NCBI RefSeq assembly: GCF_963676065.1
Contig: NZ_OY780933.1
Location: 434,001-498,000 of the forward strand
Source: Maridesulfovibrio sp.
Lineage (GTDB): Bacteria > Desulfobacterota > Desulfovibrionia > Desulfovibrionales > Desulfovibrionaceae
Reading direction: 5' to 3'
Length of the DNA stretch: 64,000 bases
Shown: in pieces, positions 46,926 to 55,483 of the stretch
How positions within the stretch are numbered: the first letter of the stretch is position 1
Layout: every line of letters begins with the position of its first letter
Translations under genes and position numbers: made by a program
The notes under the pieces: model-generated
Told to the model about the DNA's origin: nothing
Databases searched by the model: none
Seen by the model: the letters and a program-made list of their open reading frames with translations, nothing else

Positions 46926-47498
46926 TTTCTCTCCTGTACTATACTTTATAATTCTTAATTTTATTTATCACGAACGAGTCGTCCCCAGCATACTTTAATT
47001 TATATTTTCACACCAGCGGGTAAAATCGCTCATTCCAAGAATAAGCAGATATGCAGTATCAACCGGAGTACACACGAAACATGTTTTTCATTCTCCAGTA
47101 ACCAAATATAATTCTAGTACAACATCTCTTTATTCGGATATATGCGCGAACTGACATATTCCTAGTCTAATCCTACAGGCAAATATGGCAAAAAGAATTT
47201 AATATAATGAAATCAAAAACCATCAACATGGGGTGGGGAAAATATATCGAAATTTTAAGGGAAAAGGTATTCCAGATATACAGATTGAATTATTTATAGG
47301 TAGAGAAGAAGTCTTTAGTATTGAAAATAGCGATCTTGAATATTCTATGCCAAGGTTGTGTAAAACAGATGATCTTACAGCAACGTAATATAAATACGAC
47401 CAGACAAAAAACTGCAGAAGATGTGGAAAAAAGATATGTGAAATAAAAAAAACGTGACCGCCTCCAAAGGAAGACGGTCACGGCGAATCTAGATCAAA
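46926..47498. other. AT-rich gene-free stretch
   Basis: Nothing convincing between the DUF362 gene and the small lipoprotein gene, apart from the promoter of the former and the terminator of the latter at 47445-47482. A 63-codon open frame at 47290-47481 is rich in Phe and Cys with no ribosome binding site and overlaps the terminator, so I do not count it as a gene. Confidence 0.6.
47445..47482 (-). terminator. Intrinsic terminator of the small lipoprotein gene
   Basis: CGTGACCG (47453-47460) pairs with CGGTCACG (47475-47482). On the minus strand it is followed by eight Ts. Confidence 0.9.
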
Positions 47499-47912
47499 TT
47501 ATTTGATTACAGGACGGGGAGATTTAGCTTTCTGGTCGTACTTGTCGTACATTACTACATTGCGCACTTTACCCCACTTGGTCCAGCCTGCTACGGTGTT
47601 GTTGTCACCTTCGCCGTTCATAACGACGGTGTAAACGCCATCACCGGCAACTTTGTCGCCGTTGGTGCCGTCATCGTAAGCAGTGGTCTTGTCGTTGAAT
47701 TTCTTACCGTCACTGTACAGCCATGCATCAGCCTGAGGGCCGAAATCACCGGCAGCAACTGTGATCAGAACCAGACCGGCCTGAGTATCAGCAACTGAAC
47801 CGGAAACAACAGGCTCAGGTGCGGGGGAACCGTCGGGGCGAACAGCTTTCTTACAACCGGCGGCAAACATCATCATGCATACAACAATACCGAGACAAAC
47901 AAATTTCTTCAT
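47499..47912 (-). CDS. Small lipoprotein of unknown function
   Basis: A 137-residue predicted lipoprotein with signal MKKFVCLGIVVCMMMFAAGC, modified at the Cys in FAAGC, followed by a Pro-rich linker. The mature part looks beta-rich and contains DDGTNGDKVAGDGVYTVVM, a D/G-rich segment seen in many extracellular beta-sandwich modules that may bind calcium. I do not recognise a named family. AGGAG lies seven bases before the ATG and a strong terminator follows, so it is a small independent transcript, perhaps abundant. Confidence 0.75.
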   Translation of the reverse strand: MKKFVCLGIVVCMMMFAAGCKKAVRPDGSPAPEPVVSGSVADTQAGLVLITVAAGDFGPQADAWLYSDGKKFNDKTTAYDDGTNGDKVAGDGVYTVVMNGEGDNNTVAGWTKWGKVRNVVMYDKYDQKAKSPRPVIK

Positions 47913-48101
47913 CTTACAACTCCTAAATAAACAGTTAAATTTCCAAGGATGAACATAAAACCGGGCTGCACCGGACGACTGTAAAATCCGCAGGGGTAAA
48001 TCTCCTTATTCATCTAACAGGGGACAAAGGGAGAAGCGCAGCCAGTGGATTCATAAAGAAAGGTCCACGCATGTACTGCATATTTAAGTGGAGAATCAAA
48101 A

Positions 48102-48146
48102 TAAATAGGGGAACCGCACAAACAATCTGTGCGATTCCCCTATTTA
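48102..48146 (-). terminator. Intrinsic terminator after the LuxR-type regulator gene
   Basis: TAAATAGGGGAA plus CGCACA (48102-48120) pairs with TGTGCG plus TTCCCCTATTTA (48128-48146) with one mismatch. On the minus strand TTTATTTTG follows. Confidence 0.8.
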
Positions 48147-48177
48147 TGAAAACTATTTATGTAAGCTTAAGCTGTTC

Positions 48178-48849
48178 TTAAAGTTCGATCAGCCCCTGTT
48201 TGAAGGCGTAACGTATGAATTCGATTGTACTTTTAAGGCCCAATTTACGCATAAGGTTGGAGCGGTGGTTTTCCACGGTTCTGGGACTAATGAAGAGACG
48301 TTCGGCTACATCCTTAACTGAGTAGTCACGAGCCAGCAGTTGCATTATTTCCCGTTCGCGGGGAGTGAGCGCGGCATATGAACCGTCAGCCATGCTTTTG
48401 CGGTGCATGAAGAAATCTTCGGCAACTTCCTGAGAAACTGTGCCGTCAAGGTAGAAGTTTCCCGCTCTGGTAGCATCTAAAGCCTTGATCAGTTCCCCCG
48501 AGGCGGAAATCTTGTTCATATACCCGGTTGCCCCGGCCTGAAAAGATGCCGCTATCTGCTCAACCTGTGTTGTCATACTGACAATCAGAATCTTAATATC
48601 GGGATAAAGCCCTAAAAGTTCCTCGGAAAGCCTGATTCCGTCATAATCCGGCAGGTTGATGTCTATGATGGCAAGTTTCGGCCTTTCGGATTCTGCAACC
48701 TGCAAAGCTTCGGCACTGGTGCCGGCCTCACAGCAGATGTAATACTCTTCGGACCTGTTAATTATGGCCTTTACCCCTTCCCGAAAAAGCGGATGGTCAT
48801 CTACAAGAAGCACACATTGTCTGGAATCCGGTTGTTCTTGAATCGTCAT
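48178..48849 (-). CDS. LuxR/FixJ-type response regulator
   Basis: A 223-residue two-domain DNA-binding regulator. The receiver (about 10-130) has LLVDDHPLFREG with the acidic pair and the phospho-acceptor in LAIIDINLPDYDG. The C-terminal LuxR-type helix-turn-helix (about 155-215) has LTPREREIMQLLARDYSVKDVAERLFISPRTVENH, all conserved. The ATG at 48849 is preceded by GGGG; a GTG four codons upstream (48861) is possible. It lies 114 bases downstream of the 7TMR-DISM hybrid kinase on the same strand, which makes that its likely partner. Confidence 0.93.
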   Translation of the reverse strand: MTIQEQPDSRQCVLLVDDHPLFREGVKAIINRSEEYYICCEAGTSAEALQVAESERPKLAIIDINLPDYDGIRLSEELLGLYPDIKILIVSMTTQVEQIAASFQAGATGYMNKISASGELIKALDATRAGNFYLDGTVSQEVAEDFFMHRKSMADGSYAALTPREREIMQLLARDYSVKDVAERLFISPRTVENHRSNLMRKLGLKSTIEFIRYAFKQGLIEL

Positions 48850-48963
48850 ACTCCCCAACACCTTAAAAACGTATAAAAAAACAATATCTACACAGAAAAA
48901 CTATTTAACAAATAATGGCAAGCACGTCCAAAATGTTCTTATGCTTTTAAACATAATCAGACA

Positions 48964-51702
48964 TCATCCCCGCAAAACAACTTTCAATTCATCAGCAGCG
49001 CAGGCCACCTCCTGATATACTCTTTGAATCTCCCCATTGCCGCTTCTGGCGACCTGTTCAAGCTTTCCGGTAGATAGGAGCAACTTTCCAGCACTGATTA
49101 CCCCGGCTGATGTTTTAAGGAAATGAGCATCCCCGGCAAGTTTTTCGTAATCGCCGAGCTCGATTGATTTTTCCATTGCGCTAAGCTGTAGCGGCAACTC
49201 CTCAAGGAAGGATTTTATCACCCGGCTGCATAATGCATCATCCTCACCGAACATAAACCGAAAACCGGACTCATCAAAAACGGACAAGGCTTCCGGATTT
49301 TCATCGGCCTTCCGCGCCAGATCGATAAAAGTGGTACTGTGGACCGATGCCGCAATAACCATCAACAGGTCGTCCACATTGAACGGTTTGGAGACAAATC
49401 CATTCATCCCGGCCTGCTCGCACTCAGCCCTGATTTCATCCAGAGCATGTGCGGTCAGGGCTACTACCGGGATTTGCATTTTATCCTCGCCTGCTTCTCC
49501 TGCACGGATCGCACGCAGGGCTTCAAGACCATTCATTTCCGGCATTTCCAGATCCATAAGAACCAGATCATAATTGCCTTCACGTACAGATTTTAGTGCT
49601 GTTTTTCCGTCATGCACATAAATCACAGTATGCGGGGTCTGATCAAGGACAGCTTTCATCAGCTCAATATTGTTCATGTTGTCCTCGGCAACCAGCAGCT
49701 TGAGCGGCTTTGCCGAAGCAGCCATTGCCTTAAGCGGATGATCGATCCTGACGGCCTCACGAAACAGGCCCGGTTCGAGCGGCAAAATGAATGTGACGGT
49801 GGTCCCTGAATCGACAGAACTATGCAGGTCAATGGTACCGCCCATCATATCAACAAGCTGTTTGCAGATGGAAAGGCCCAGCCCGGTGCCTCCGAAACGC
49901 CGACTCATGGAACCATCGGCCTGAGCGAATTTATCAAAAATATTTTCCTGCAATTCTCTTGGTATACCAATACCGGTATCGGAGACAGAAAATTGAACGA
50001 TCGCTTCATCCAAGAGCTCGACCTTAAGCGATACTGATCCTGATTCGCAAAATTTGACTGCGTTACTAAGCAGGTTAAGCAACACCTGCCGCAAACGGAC
50101 CGGATCCCCCTTCACCGCCCGGGGTAAACGGTTATCCACTTCCACATAGAATTCAAGCCCCTTAGATGTAGATTCCAAGCGGGTAACATCTGCAACGACA
50201 TTCACGATCTCCCTCAAATCGAAATCCAGATGTTCAAGCTCCATTTTACCTGCTTCAATGCGGGAAAAATCGAGGATATCATTGATGATGCGTTGCAAGT
50301 GGTCAGAGGAATTGCGCACCACTGACATTTTCCTGCGTTGGCCGGGAGTAAGATCGGATTGCAATATCACCCTGCTCATACCCACTATGGCGTTGAGCGG
50401 AGTACGGATTTCATGGCTCATGGTAGCAAGAAAGGAACTCTTGGCCTGGCTCAAGGCCTCGGCGACCTGGCGGTCGCGGCGAAAAACAGAAATGCGGTCA
50501 GCCAGAGCAAGAGAGAAGAAAAGCATCTCAAACATATTGCAAACCTGCATTATGGAGATAAGATAATTCAAATTAGCCAATCCGGTAATCGTACAAAAAC
50601 TGGCAAACGACAATCCAAGGCAGAAAATACTCCAAGCGACTAAATATAATCTGGCTGCAGTAAATCCGTTGCGGTAACTGCATACACCAAGGAGAATAAA
50701 CGTTATAGAATAAATTATCATCATAATCCCGGATATGGGTGTCATGACATCTACTCCATAAAAGAAAGAAATGACTATACTAAAAAAAGAAATTAATTTT
50801 AAGACAATAAAAATTATTTTTACATATGTTTTTTCTTTTATATTACCTAAAAAACTTTCTACAAAGAAAGAACTCAAAAGCATAAATAGACCAAGAAAGA
50901 AATAATTCAATACAATATAGTATTCAATTGGGATATCTACGAACTCAATTATTGTATCACTCACTGTAAAATAATATATGTTTATTGATAAACACTGCAA
51001 TGAATACCAAAGATGGCTGATATCTCTTAAAGAAAAAAACAGGAAAAAATTATATAGGATCAGGGCTCCTGAAAACCCGGCAACGATAGAAGCAAAAAGT
51101 AGTTTTAACCTACTACTTTCACGAAAACTATTCTCATCAACCAGTTCAAATACATTATAATTAGTATCCTCGGCGCAATAGTAAACATAATAATCGGTCG
51201 CCTCTTCATGCAGTGGCAGCCTAAAGGCCAAAAAGTCCTCTCCTTTCCAACTGGTTCGCCTTGGATTTTCATACCCGGCATCCCAGCGCCCCCAGCCTGA
51301 TTTCATCCCTTTAACTGTTTCAGGGTAAAACATGGTAAACTGTTTGGTTTGCGGCGGGGTGAGTGCAACACGCCAGATCTGATCTACCTGAGCAGGGTCA
51401 GCCTTGACCCTGAAATGAAGCCAGTAACCCTGTTCACTCAAACCGGGATAAAAGTCTGAGCCGGGTTTGGAAAACTTATCGGTTAATGCAGCGGAAGCGA
51501 TCTGCTCAATGGAATAGCCTTCATCTTTAAGCACAGTAACATAATCGCGCAGGTCATAGCTTTCCTGACTGCCATTCAAATCTATGACTTGAGGAGCGGT
51601 TGCGTGAGAGTAAACAGGAGCAAGCATTGCCGTCAGTACAATAAAGAAAAAACAGAATCGTAAAACACGGCAATATAAAGTGGACGTGGATTTCTTGCTC
51701 AT
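48964..51702 (-). CDS. 7TMR-DISM hybrid histidine kinase with receiver and Hpt domains
   Basis: A 912-residue inner-membrane hybrid kinase. Domains in order: signal peptide (about 12-34), a periplasmic 7TMR-DISM extracellular domain (40-190), a seven-helix membrane module (about 200-400), HisKA with His430 in SHEIRTPLNAI, ATPase with NAVKF, DTGIGIP and GGTGLGLSI, a receiver with VLMDLEMPEMNG, and a C-terminal Hpt with AHFLKTSAG. The phosphorelay looks complete. The start at 51702 has GGAG eight bases upstream. The signal-peptide region is almost identical to that of the next gene, although the rest is diverged. Confidence 0.9.
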   Translation of the reverse strand: MSKKSTSTLYCRVLRFCFFFIVLTAMLAPVYSHATAPQVIDLNGSQESYDLRDYVTVLKDEGYSIEQIASAALTDKFSKPGSDFYPGLSEQGYWLHFRVKADPAQVDQIWRVALTPPQTKQFTMFYPETVKGMKSGWGRWDAGYENPRRTSWKGEDFLAFRLPLHEEATDYYVYYCAEDTNYNVFELVDENSFRESSRLKLLFASIVAGFSGALILYNFFLFFSLRDISHLWYSLQCLSINIYYFTVSDTIIEFVDIPIEYYIVLNYFFLGLFMLLSSFFVESFLGNIKEKTYVKIIFIVLKLISFFSIVISFFYGVDVMTPISGIMMIIYSITFILLGVCSYRNGFTAARLYLVAWSIFCLGLSFASFCTITGLANLNYLISIMQVCNMFEMLFFSLALADRISVFRRDRQVAEALSQAKSSFLATMSHEIRTPLNAIVGMSRVILQSDLTPGQRRKMSVVRNSSDHLQRIINDILDFSRIEAGKMELEHLDFDLREIVNVVADVTRLESTSKGLEFYVEVDNRLPRAVKGDPVRLRQVLLNLLSNAVKFCESGSVSLKVELLDEAIVQFSVSDTGIGIPRELQENIFDKFAQADGSMSRRFGGTGLGLSICKQLVDMMGGTIDLHSSVDSGTTVTFILPLEPGLFREAVRIDHPLKAMAASAKPLKLLVAEDNMNNIELMKAVLDQTPHTVIYVHDGKTALKSVREGNYDLVLMDLEMPEMNGLEALRAIRAGEAGEDKMQIPVVALTAHALDEIRAECEQAGMNGFVSKPFNVDDLLMVIAASVHSTTFIDLARKADENPEALSVFDESGFRFMFGEDDALCSRVIKSFLEELPLQLSAMEKSIELGDYEKLAGDAHFLKTSAGVISAGKLLLSTGKLEQVARSGNGEIQRVYQEVACAADELKVVLRG

Positions 51703-51774
51703 TGCTAAGGCTCCATTATTTCTTATCAACAACAGAATCAGTTCTTACATCACTTAAGACTGTATCAGCAAGGA
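51551..51774. repeat. 224-bp near-identical repeat, copy A
   Basis: This segment matches 53553-53776 base for base at a constant offset of 2002, with only three differences that I see, all in the last 50 bases. It covers the end of gene 51716-53704, the gap, and the ribosome binding site, signal peptide and first 50 codons of the hybrid kinase gene. The flanks on both sides diverge abruptly. Confidence 0.93.
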
Positions 51775-53704
51775 GGACATCGTTTTCAAATGGAAAGACC
51801 ACAGAAAAACAACTCCCCTCACCGACTATACTCTCAGCATGAATTGCACCACCCATTTTATTCACCAACCTCTTGCTGATCGCCAGCCCCAACCCAGTCC
51901 CGCCATAACTTCGCGACATGGATCTATCCGTCTGGTAATAACTATCGAAAACCGTTTCCAACTTTTCAGGAGAAATACCAATACCGGTATCGCTGACAGA
52001 AATCTTGAGCGTTCCACTTTCACACATTTCCAGCACAAGGCGAACTTCACCACTATTTGTAAATTTGACCGCATTACCAAGAAGGTTCAGCAGAATTTGT
52101 CGAAGTCGTACGGGGTCGGCGGTAATTGTGTCGGGAAGAGGACCAATCATGTTTACAACCAGCCCAAGCCCTTTTACGACCGTCGAGGGACGGACTAAAT
52201 TTTCAATTTCGGAAATGAATTCAGGGAAATTAATTTGTTCCTTCAGAAAAACAACCTGATCGCTTTCAATGGCATCCATGTCAGCCATATCACTTACAAT
52301 CTGCTTTAAATATTCAGCTGAGCTATGAATTATAGCAATGGCCTTGCTTTGCTGAGAATCAAGATCTGATTCCAGCACATGCCTGCTCTCTGCATCAATT
52401 CTATCGAGTGGGTCGCAAATTTCTTTGCCCATTGCGGAAACAAATGAACTTTTGAGAACATTAACCTCAGCGGCAATGTATTTTTTACGACGTAAATTCT
52501 CAATCCTGTCCGCCAACGCCAAAGACAGGAGCAGCAATTCAAGAAGGCTCGAAGCCTGTAGCAACACAAGCATTTTCTCAAGACTGCGAACAACCACCAA
52601 TCCACCGAAACCGGTCAGGATTGCAATTACAAGAAGCACCGTCCATGCAAGCAAAAAAAAGCGTGCTGGCGAGTATCCATTAAGCAAAGCCGAACTGCCT
52701 AAAAATAAATATACGGCTGGGAAAAAGATATTCAATACGGAGATAGCAGTTGTCGTCAGCACGACAGGAAGAAAGAAAATAGCCGCAAACAATACGGCAG
52801 GAACAATTGGAAGGATGCTAAGTAAGATTTTGAACCATTTGGAATTGGCAGCAGTAGTAAAGAAGTCCCTGACAAACAGCGCACTGAAAAAATGAAAAAG
52901 AGCTAGAAAGGCGAAAGTAAGTGGAGCAACAAACGAACTCTCAATGGTGACATATTGAAAGACTACACCGCGAACCAACAAAAAATAAATCGCCAAAGAA
53001 AGACCTTGTAGGGAGTACCACAAATAACTCCGATCTCTCAGGCAGCCGAACAGGAACAGGTTGTAACTTATCAGGGCAAAAGCGAAGCCGAAGGCTGCGG
53101 CAATCCAAACATTTTCGGCCATTCTTTCGCGGAAAAACATGTTTTCGGGAACAAGCAGTAATGGATTGAAGAATGAATCCTCAGCCTGAACAAACACATA
53201 GAAAGTTACCGGCGCAACACCCAACTTAACCCCATGCGCAAGGAACAATTCGCCACGCCAGCTTGTACGCTTCTCGTTTCCATACCCGGCGTGCCATGCG
53301 TTCCAATCTCCGCCAGCCGTATTTTGGATAAAAAGAATTATCTTTTTAATTTGAGGAGGAACTACTTCAAAAATCCATCTGTGGGGTATGCTGGAGTCTT
53401 TCAGAACGACAGTAAAACGCAGCCAGTATCCAGACTTATTCGCCCCCGGATAAAACGATCCGCCAGCAGCTTGAAATTTGTCATAAAATTCTGGAGAGGA
53501 AACCTGCTCAATTGAATAGCCGTTATCAGGAAGGACGGTTGCGTAATTTCGGAGGTCATAGCTTTCCTGACTGCCATTCAAATCTATGACTTGAGGAGCG
53601 GTTGCGTGAGAGTAAACAGGAGCAAGCATTGCCGTCAGTACAATAAAGAAAAAACAGAATCGTAAAACACGGCAATATAAAGTGGACGTGGATTTCTTGC
53701 TCAT
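51716..53704 (-). CDS. 7TMR-DISM kinase homologue lacking the phospho-accepting histidine
   Basis: A 662-residue paralogue of the neighbouring hybrid kinase. It has the same signal peptide, a periplasmic 7TMR-DISM domain (40-190), seven membrane helices (about 200-395), a HisKA-like domain and an ATPase domain, but no receiver or Hpt. The expected SHEIRTPL is GKEICDPL here, so Lys427 replaces the phosphorylated His. The ATPase motifs (NAVKF, DTGIGIS, GGTGLGLAI) are intact. It may be a pseudokinase that dimerises with or regulates the hybrid kinase. The start at 53704 has the same GGAG site as its neighbour. Confidence 0.88.
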   Translation of the reverse strand: MSKKSTSTLYCRVLRFCFFFIVLTAMLAPVYSHATAPQVIDLNGSQESYDLRNYATVLPDNGYSIEQVSSPEFYDKFQAAGGSFYPGANKSGYWLRFTVVLKDSSIPHRWIFEVVPPQIKKIILFIQNTAGGDWNAWHAGYGNEKRTSWRGELFLAHGVKLGVAPVTFYVFVQAEDSFFNPLLLVPENMFFRERMAENVWIAAAFGFAFALISYNLFLFGCLRDRSYLWYSLQGLSLAIYFLLVRGVVFQYVTIESSFVAPLTFAFLALFHFFSALFVRDFFTTAANSKWFKILLSILPIVPAVLFAAIFFLPVVLTTTAISVLNIFFPAVYLFLGSSALLNGYSPARFFLLAWTVLLVIAILTGFGGLVVVRSLEKMLVLLQASSLLELLLLSLALADRIENLRRKKYIAAEVNVLKSSFVSAMGKEICDPLDRIDAESRHVLESDLDSQQSKAIAIIHSSAEYLKQIVSDMADMDAIESDQVVFLKEQINFPEFISEIENLVRPSTVVKGLGLVVNMIGPLPDTITADPVRLRQILLNLLGNAVKFTNSGEVRLVLEMCESGTLKISVSDTGIGISPEKLETVFDSYYQTDRSMSRSYGGTGLGLAISKRLVNKMGGAIHAESIVGEGSCFSVVFPFENDVLLADTVLSDVRTDSVVDKK

Positions 53705-53776
53705 TGCTAAGGCTCCATTATTTCTTATCGACAACAGAATCAGCTCTTACATCAGTTAAGACTGTATCAGCAAGGA
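53553..53776. repeat. 224-bp near-identical repeat, copy B
   Basis: The second copy of the 51551-51774 segment. It covers the first 50 codons and leader of the histidine-less kinase gene, then runs about 59 bases into sequence that in copy A encodes a kinase C-terminus. Confidence 0.93.
53718..53776 (-). pseudogene. Vestigial 3' end of a kinase gene
   Basis: On the minus strand these bases read LADTVLTDVRADSVVDKK and a stop, nearly the same as the last residues of the gene ending at 51716. No kinase frame continues upstream: the matching frame meets a stop (TAG) near 53870. It is either the remnant of a third tandem kinase gene or a tail copied with the repeat. Confidence 0.65.
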
Positions 53777-53989
53777 AGGAGTTTCTCTCAAGAAGAACAA
53801 TTACAGGAAAACCAGTCAGAGGGCTGTGTAATTCTAGGGGATGAAATTGACGCCCAACAATTCTGTGCTATGAGCAGCAGGGAGTAGCCGTCATCTGAAA
53901 ATTCAACTGTCCCCAGAAGTAATTTCGGCTTAACAGCCTATTATGGCGGAATTTATTTAATACGTTATTTCAAGACATCTGGTTACAAA

Positions 53990-55279
53990 TCAATCAAGTA
54001 TGTAGCATCGCCCTTCTTCAGCCAGTGGGAAGGGACTGTTCTTCAAAAAAGGGCAATGGTATCCGAGAACTCTGCCTTTAATTTTGCTTTGTAAAGACTC
54101 AACCTGCTTCCAATGGGAATGCACACTGTACAGATTATCAAATTCTATTTCATGGAACACCAGATCGCAATCTCCGAACCATTCGGCATCAAGTTCAGCT
54201 CGATTCAGGACTTGATTAATCTCCTCATCGTACTTGGTATCCCCGGAATACCCAAAGAAACTCCCCCCACCTGAAATTTTCAATCCCACCGTGCCGTAAG
54301 GCAGTATATGATGATTCCAGCGACTCTCTATCCTTAACTGACCAAGTTGCAGAGTTCTGCCGGGTACAAGCTCGAAAAACTCTACATGATCCACAAGATC
54401 AGGAAAAAGAGGTTCATAAAGATCAGCCAGAACCCGGTACGGCTGTGCCGCCATAATCAATTTCAGTTTACGGTTCTGCCTGATTGCCCGCTGCATGCAA
54501 GCCGTGAATCCCTGCACGTGGTCTTCGTGGTTGTGGGTAAAGAGGAAGTGGGTAATGTCATCCCAGTGAATCCCATGCCGCGCAAGGGTTTGAGCCGGAT
54601 ATCCGCAAGGATCTATCCAGATTACATACTCTCCGAAACGGACAATGGAATTTGCAACTGTACCGTAAACTCCGTTTCCGCAACCGACAGGAACAACTTC
54701 GAGCTTTTCACGTTTCGCGCCGTCTCCGGGAACAGTCTCCAGCAAGGATTCAATGTCATTGTCCGGGGCATAGTCTGGCGCAATGGTCTTGCGATCATAG
54801 AGCAGCATTCCGCCATCAGATATAAAGATGTTGCCGTCAGTACAACATATCTCCAAACCACCGTTTCGGTAGCTGGGGTCGGCTGCATTATGATGAAACC
54901 ATCTTCCGAGCCAGTCCTTACGCACCACCTTAAGGTTCGCATCATCAAAGAAATAGGGGAAAATCCGCTCCAAATGTTGATGCAACTGTTCAACATCATC
55001 TTTCAAGCCTACGTATTCTTTGAGTATCCCCCCCTTGATCTGGGCCTGCCAGAGAACAAACTCTTCCCCGGTTCGATTATCTCCTGCAAGGGAAACCTCC
55101 CATGGCGGAACTACGATTATCTCTTCACGAAAACCGTGTTCGGTCAAAAATTTTGCTACATCGGGCATGCTGCCGATACGCACGGTTCCTTTGGACGTAT
55201 GCACTAAATCCACATACATCCCGCAGTGTTCAATCCGCTGCACATGACAGGTAAGCTTTTGCAAAGTACTGGTAGCCAT
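53990..55279 (-). CDS. Metallo-beta-lactamase-fold hydrolase
   Basis: A 429-residue protein. The C-terminal half (about 197-429) has the metallo-beta-lactamase fold with the metal site FLFTHNHEDHVQGF (His249, His251, Asp253, His254) and further ligand candidates in FGYSGDTKYDE and the C-terminal GYHCPF. The N-terminal 195 residues match nothing I know. The chosen ATG (55279) is the second of two adjacent ones, with AAGGGG upstream. It is divergent from a LacI-type gene and has a LacI-like operator 18-33 bases before its start, so it probably belongs to that regulon. A phosphodiesterase or lactonase role is possible. Confidence 0.8.
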   Translation of the reverse strand: MATSTLQKLTCHVQRIEHCGMYVDLVHTSKGTVRIGSMPDVAKFLTEHGFREEIIVVPPWEVSLAGDNRTGEEFVLWQAQIKGGILKEYVGLKDDVEQLHQHLERIFPYFFDDANLKVVRKDWLGRWFHHNAADPSYRNGGLEICCTDGNIFISDGGMLLYDRKTIAPDYAPDNDIESLLETVPGDGAKREKLEVVPVGCGNGVYGTVANSIVRFGEYVIWIDPCGYPAQTLARHGIHWDDITHFLFTHNHEDHVQGFTACMQRAIRQNRKLKLIMAAQPYRVLADLYEPLFPDLVDHVEFFELVPGRTLQLGQLRIESRWNHHILPYGTVGLKISGGGSFFGYSGDTKYDEEINQVLNRAELDAEWFGDCDLVFHEIEFDNLYSVHSHWKQVESLQSKIKGRVLGYHCPFLKNSPFPLAEEGRCYILD

Positions 55280-55296
55280 CATCCCCTTCTCTCAAA

Positions 55297-55312
55297 ATGT
55301 ATATGTTTACAT
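55297..55312. promoter_or_regulatory. LacI-type operator before the metallo-hydrolase gene
   Basis: ATGTATATGTTTACAT matches the perfect palindrome at 55455-55470 in 14 of 16 bases. It lies just upstream of the divergent hydrolase gene's start. Confidence 0.7.
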
Positions 55313-55454
55313 AGAAATGACCTAGACGAAATGCAATCGTCACTAACAACGTCTATACATTAGAATATATTTTTAATTTTAGTTATATAATTCAATAAGT
55401 TAATTTAAATTTTTGCAATTTTGTTGACACAAACAGTATCAAGCTGCTAGGGAA

Positions 55455-55470
55455 ATGTAAACGTTTACAT
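55455..55470. promoter_or_regulatory. LacI-type operator before the regulator gene
   Basis: ATGTAAACGTTTACAT is a perfect 16-base palindrome with the central CG typical of LacI/GalR-family operators. A TTGACA at 55424-55429 upstream could be the -35 box, with a weak -10 near 55448, so the operator would cover the transcription start and give self-repression. Confidence 0.85.
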
Positions 55471-55483
55471 GGCGAGGTTGTCA

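Noticed and set aside
47290..47481. A 63-codon minus-strand open frame
   Set aside because: Low-complexity Phe/Cys-rich translation, no ribosome binding site and overlap with the terminator of the neighbouring lipoprotein gene.
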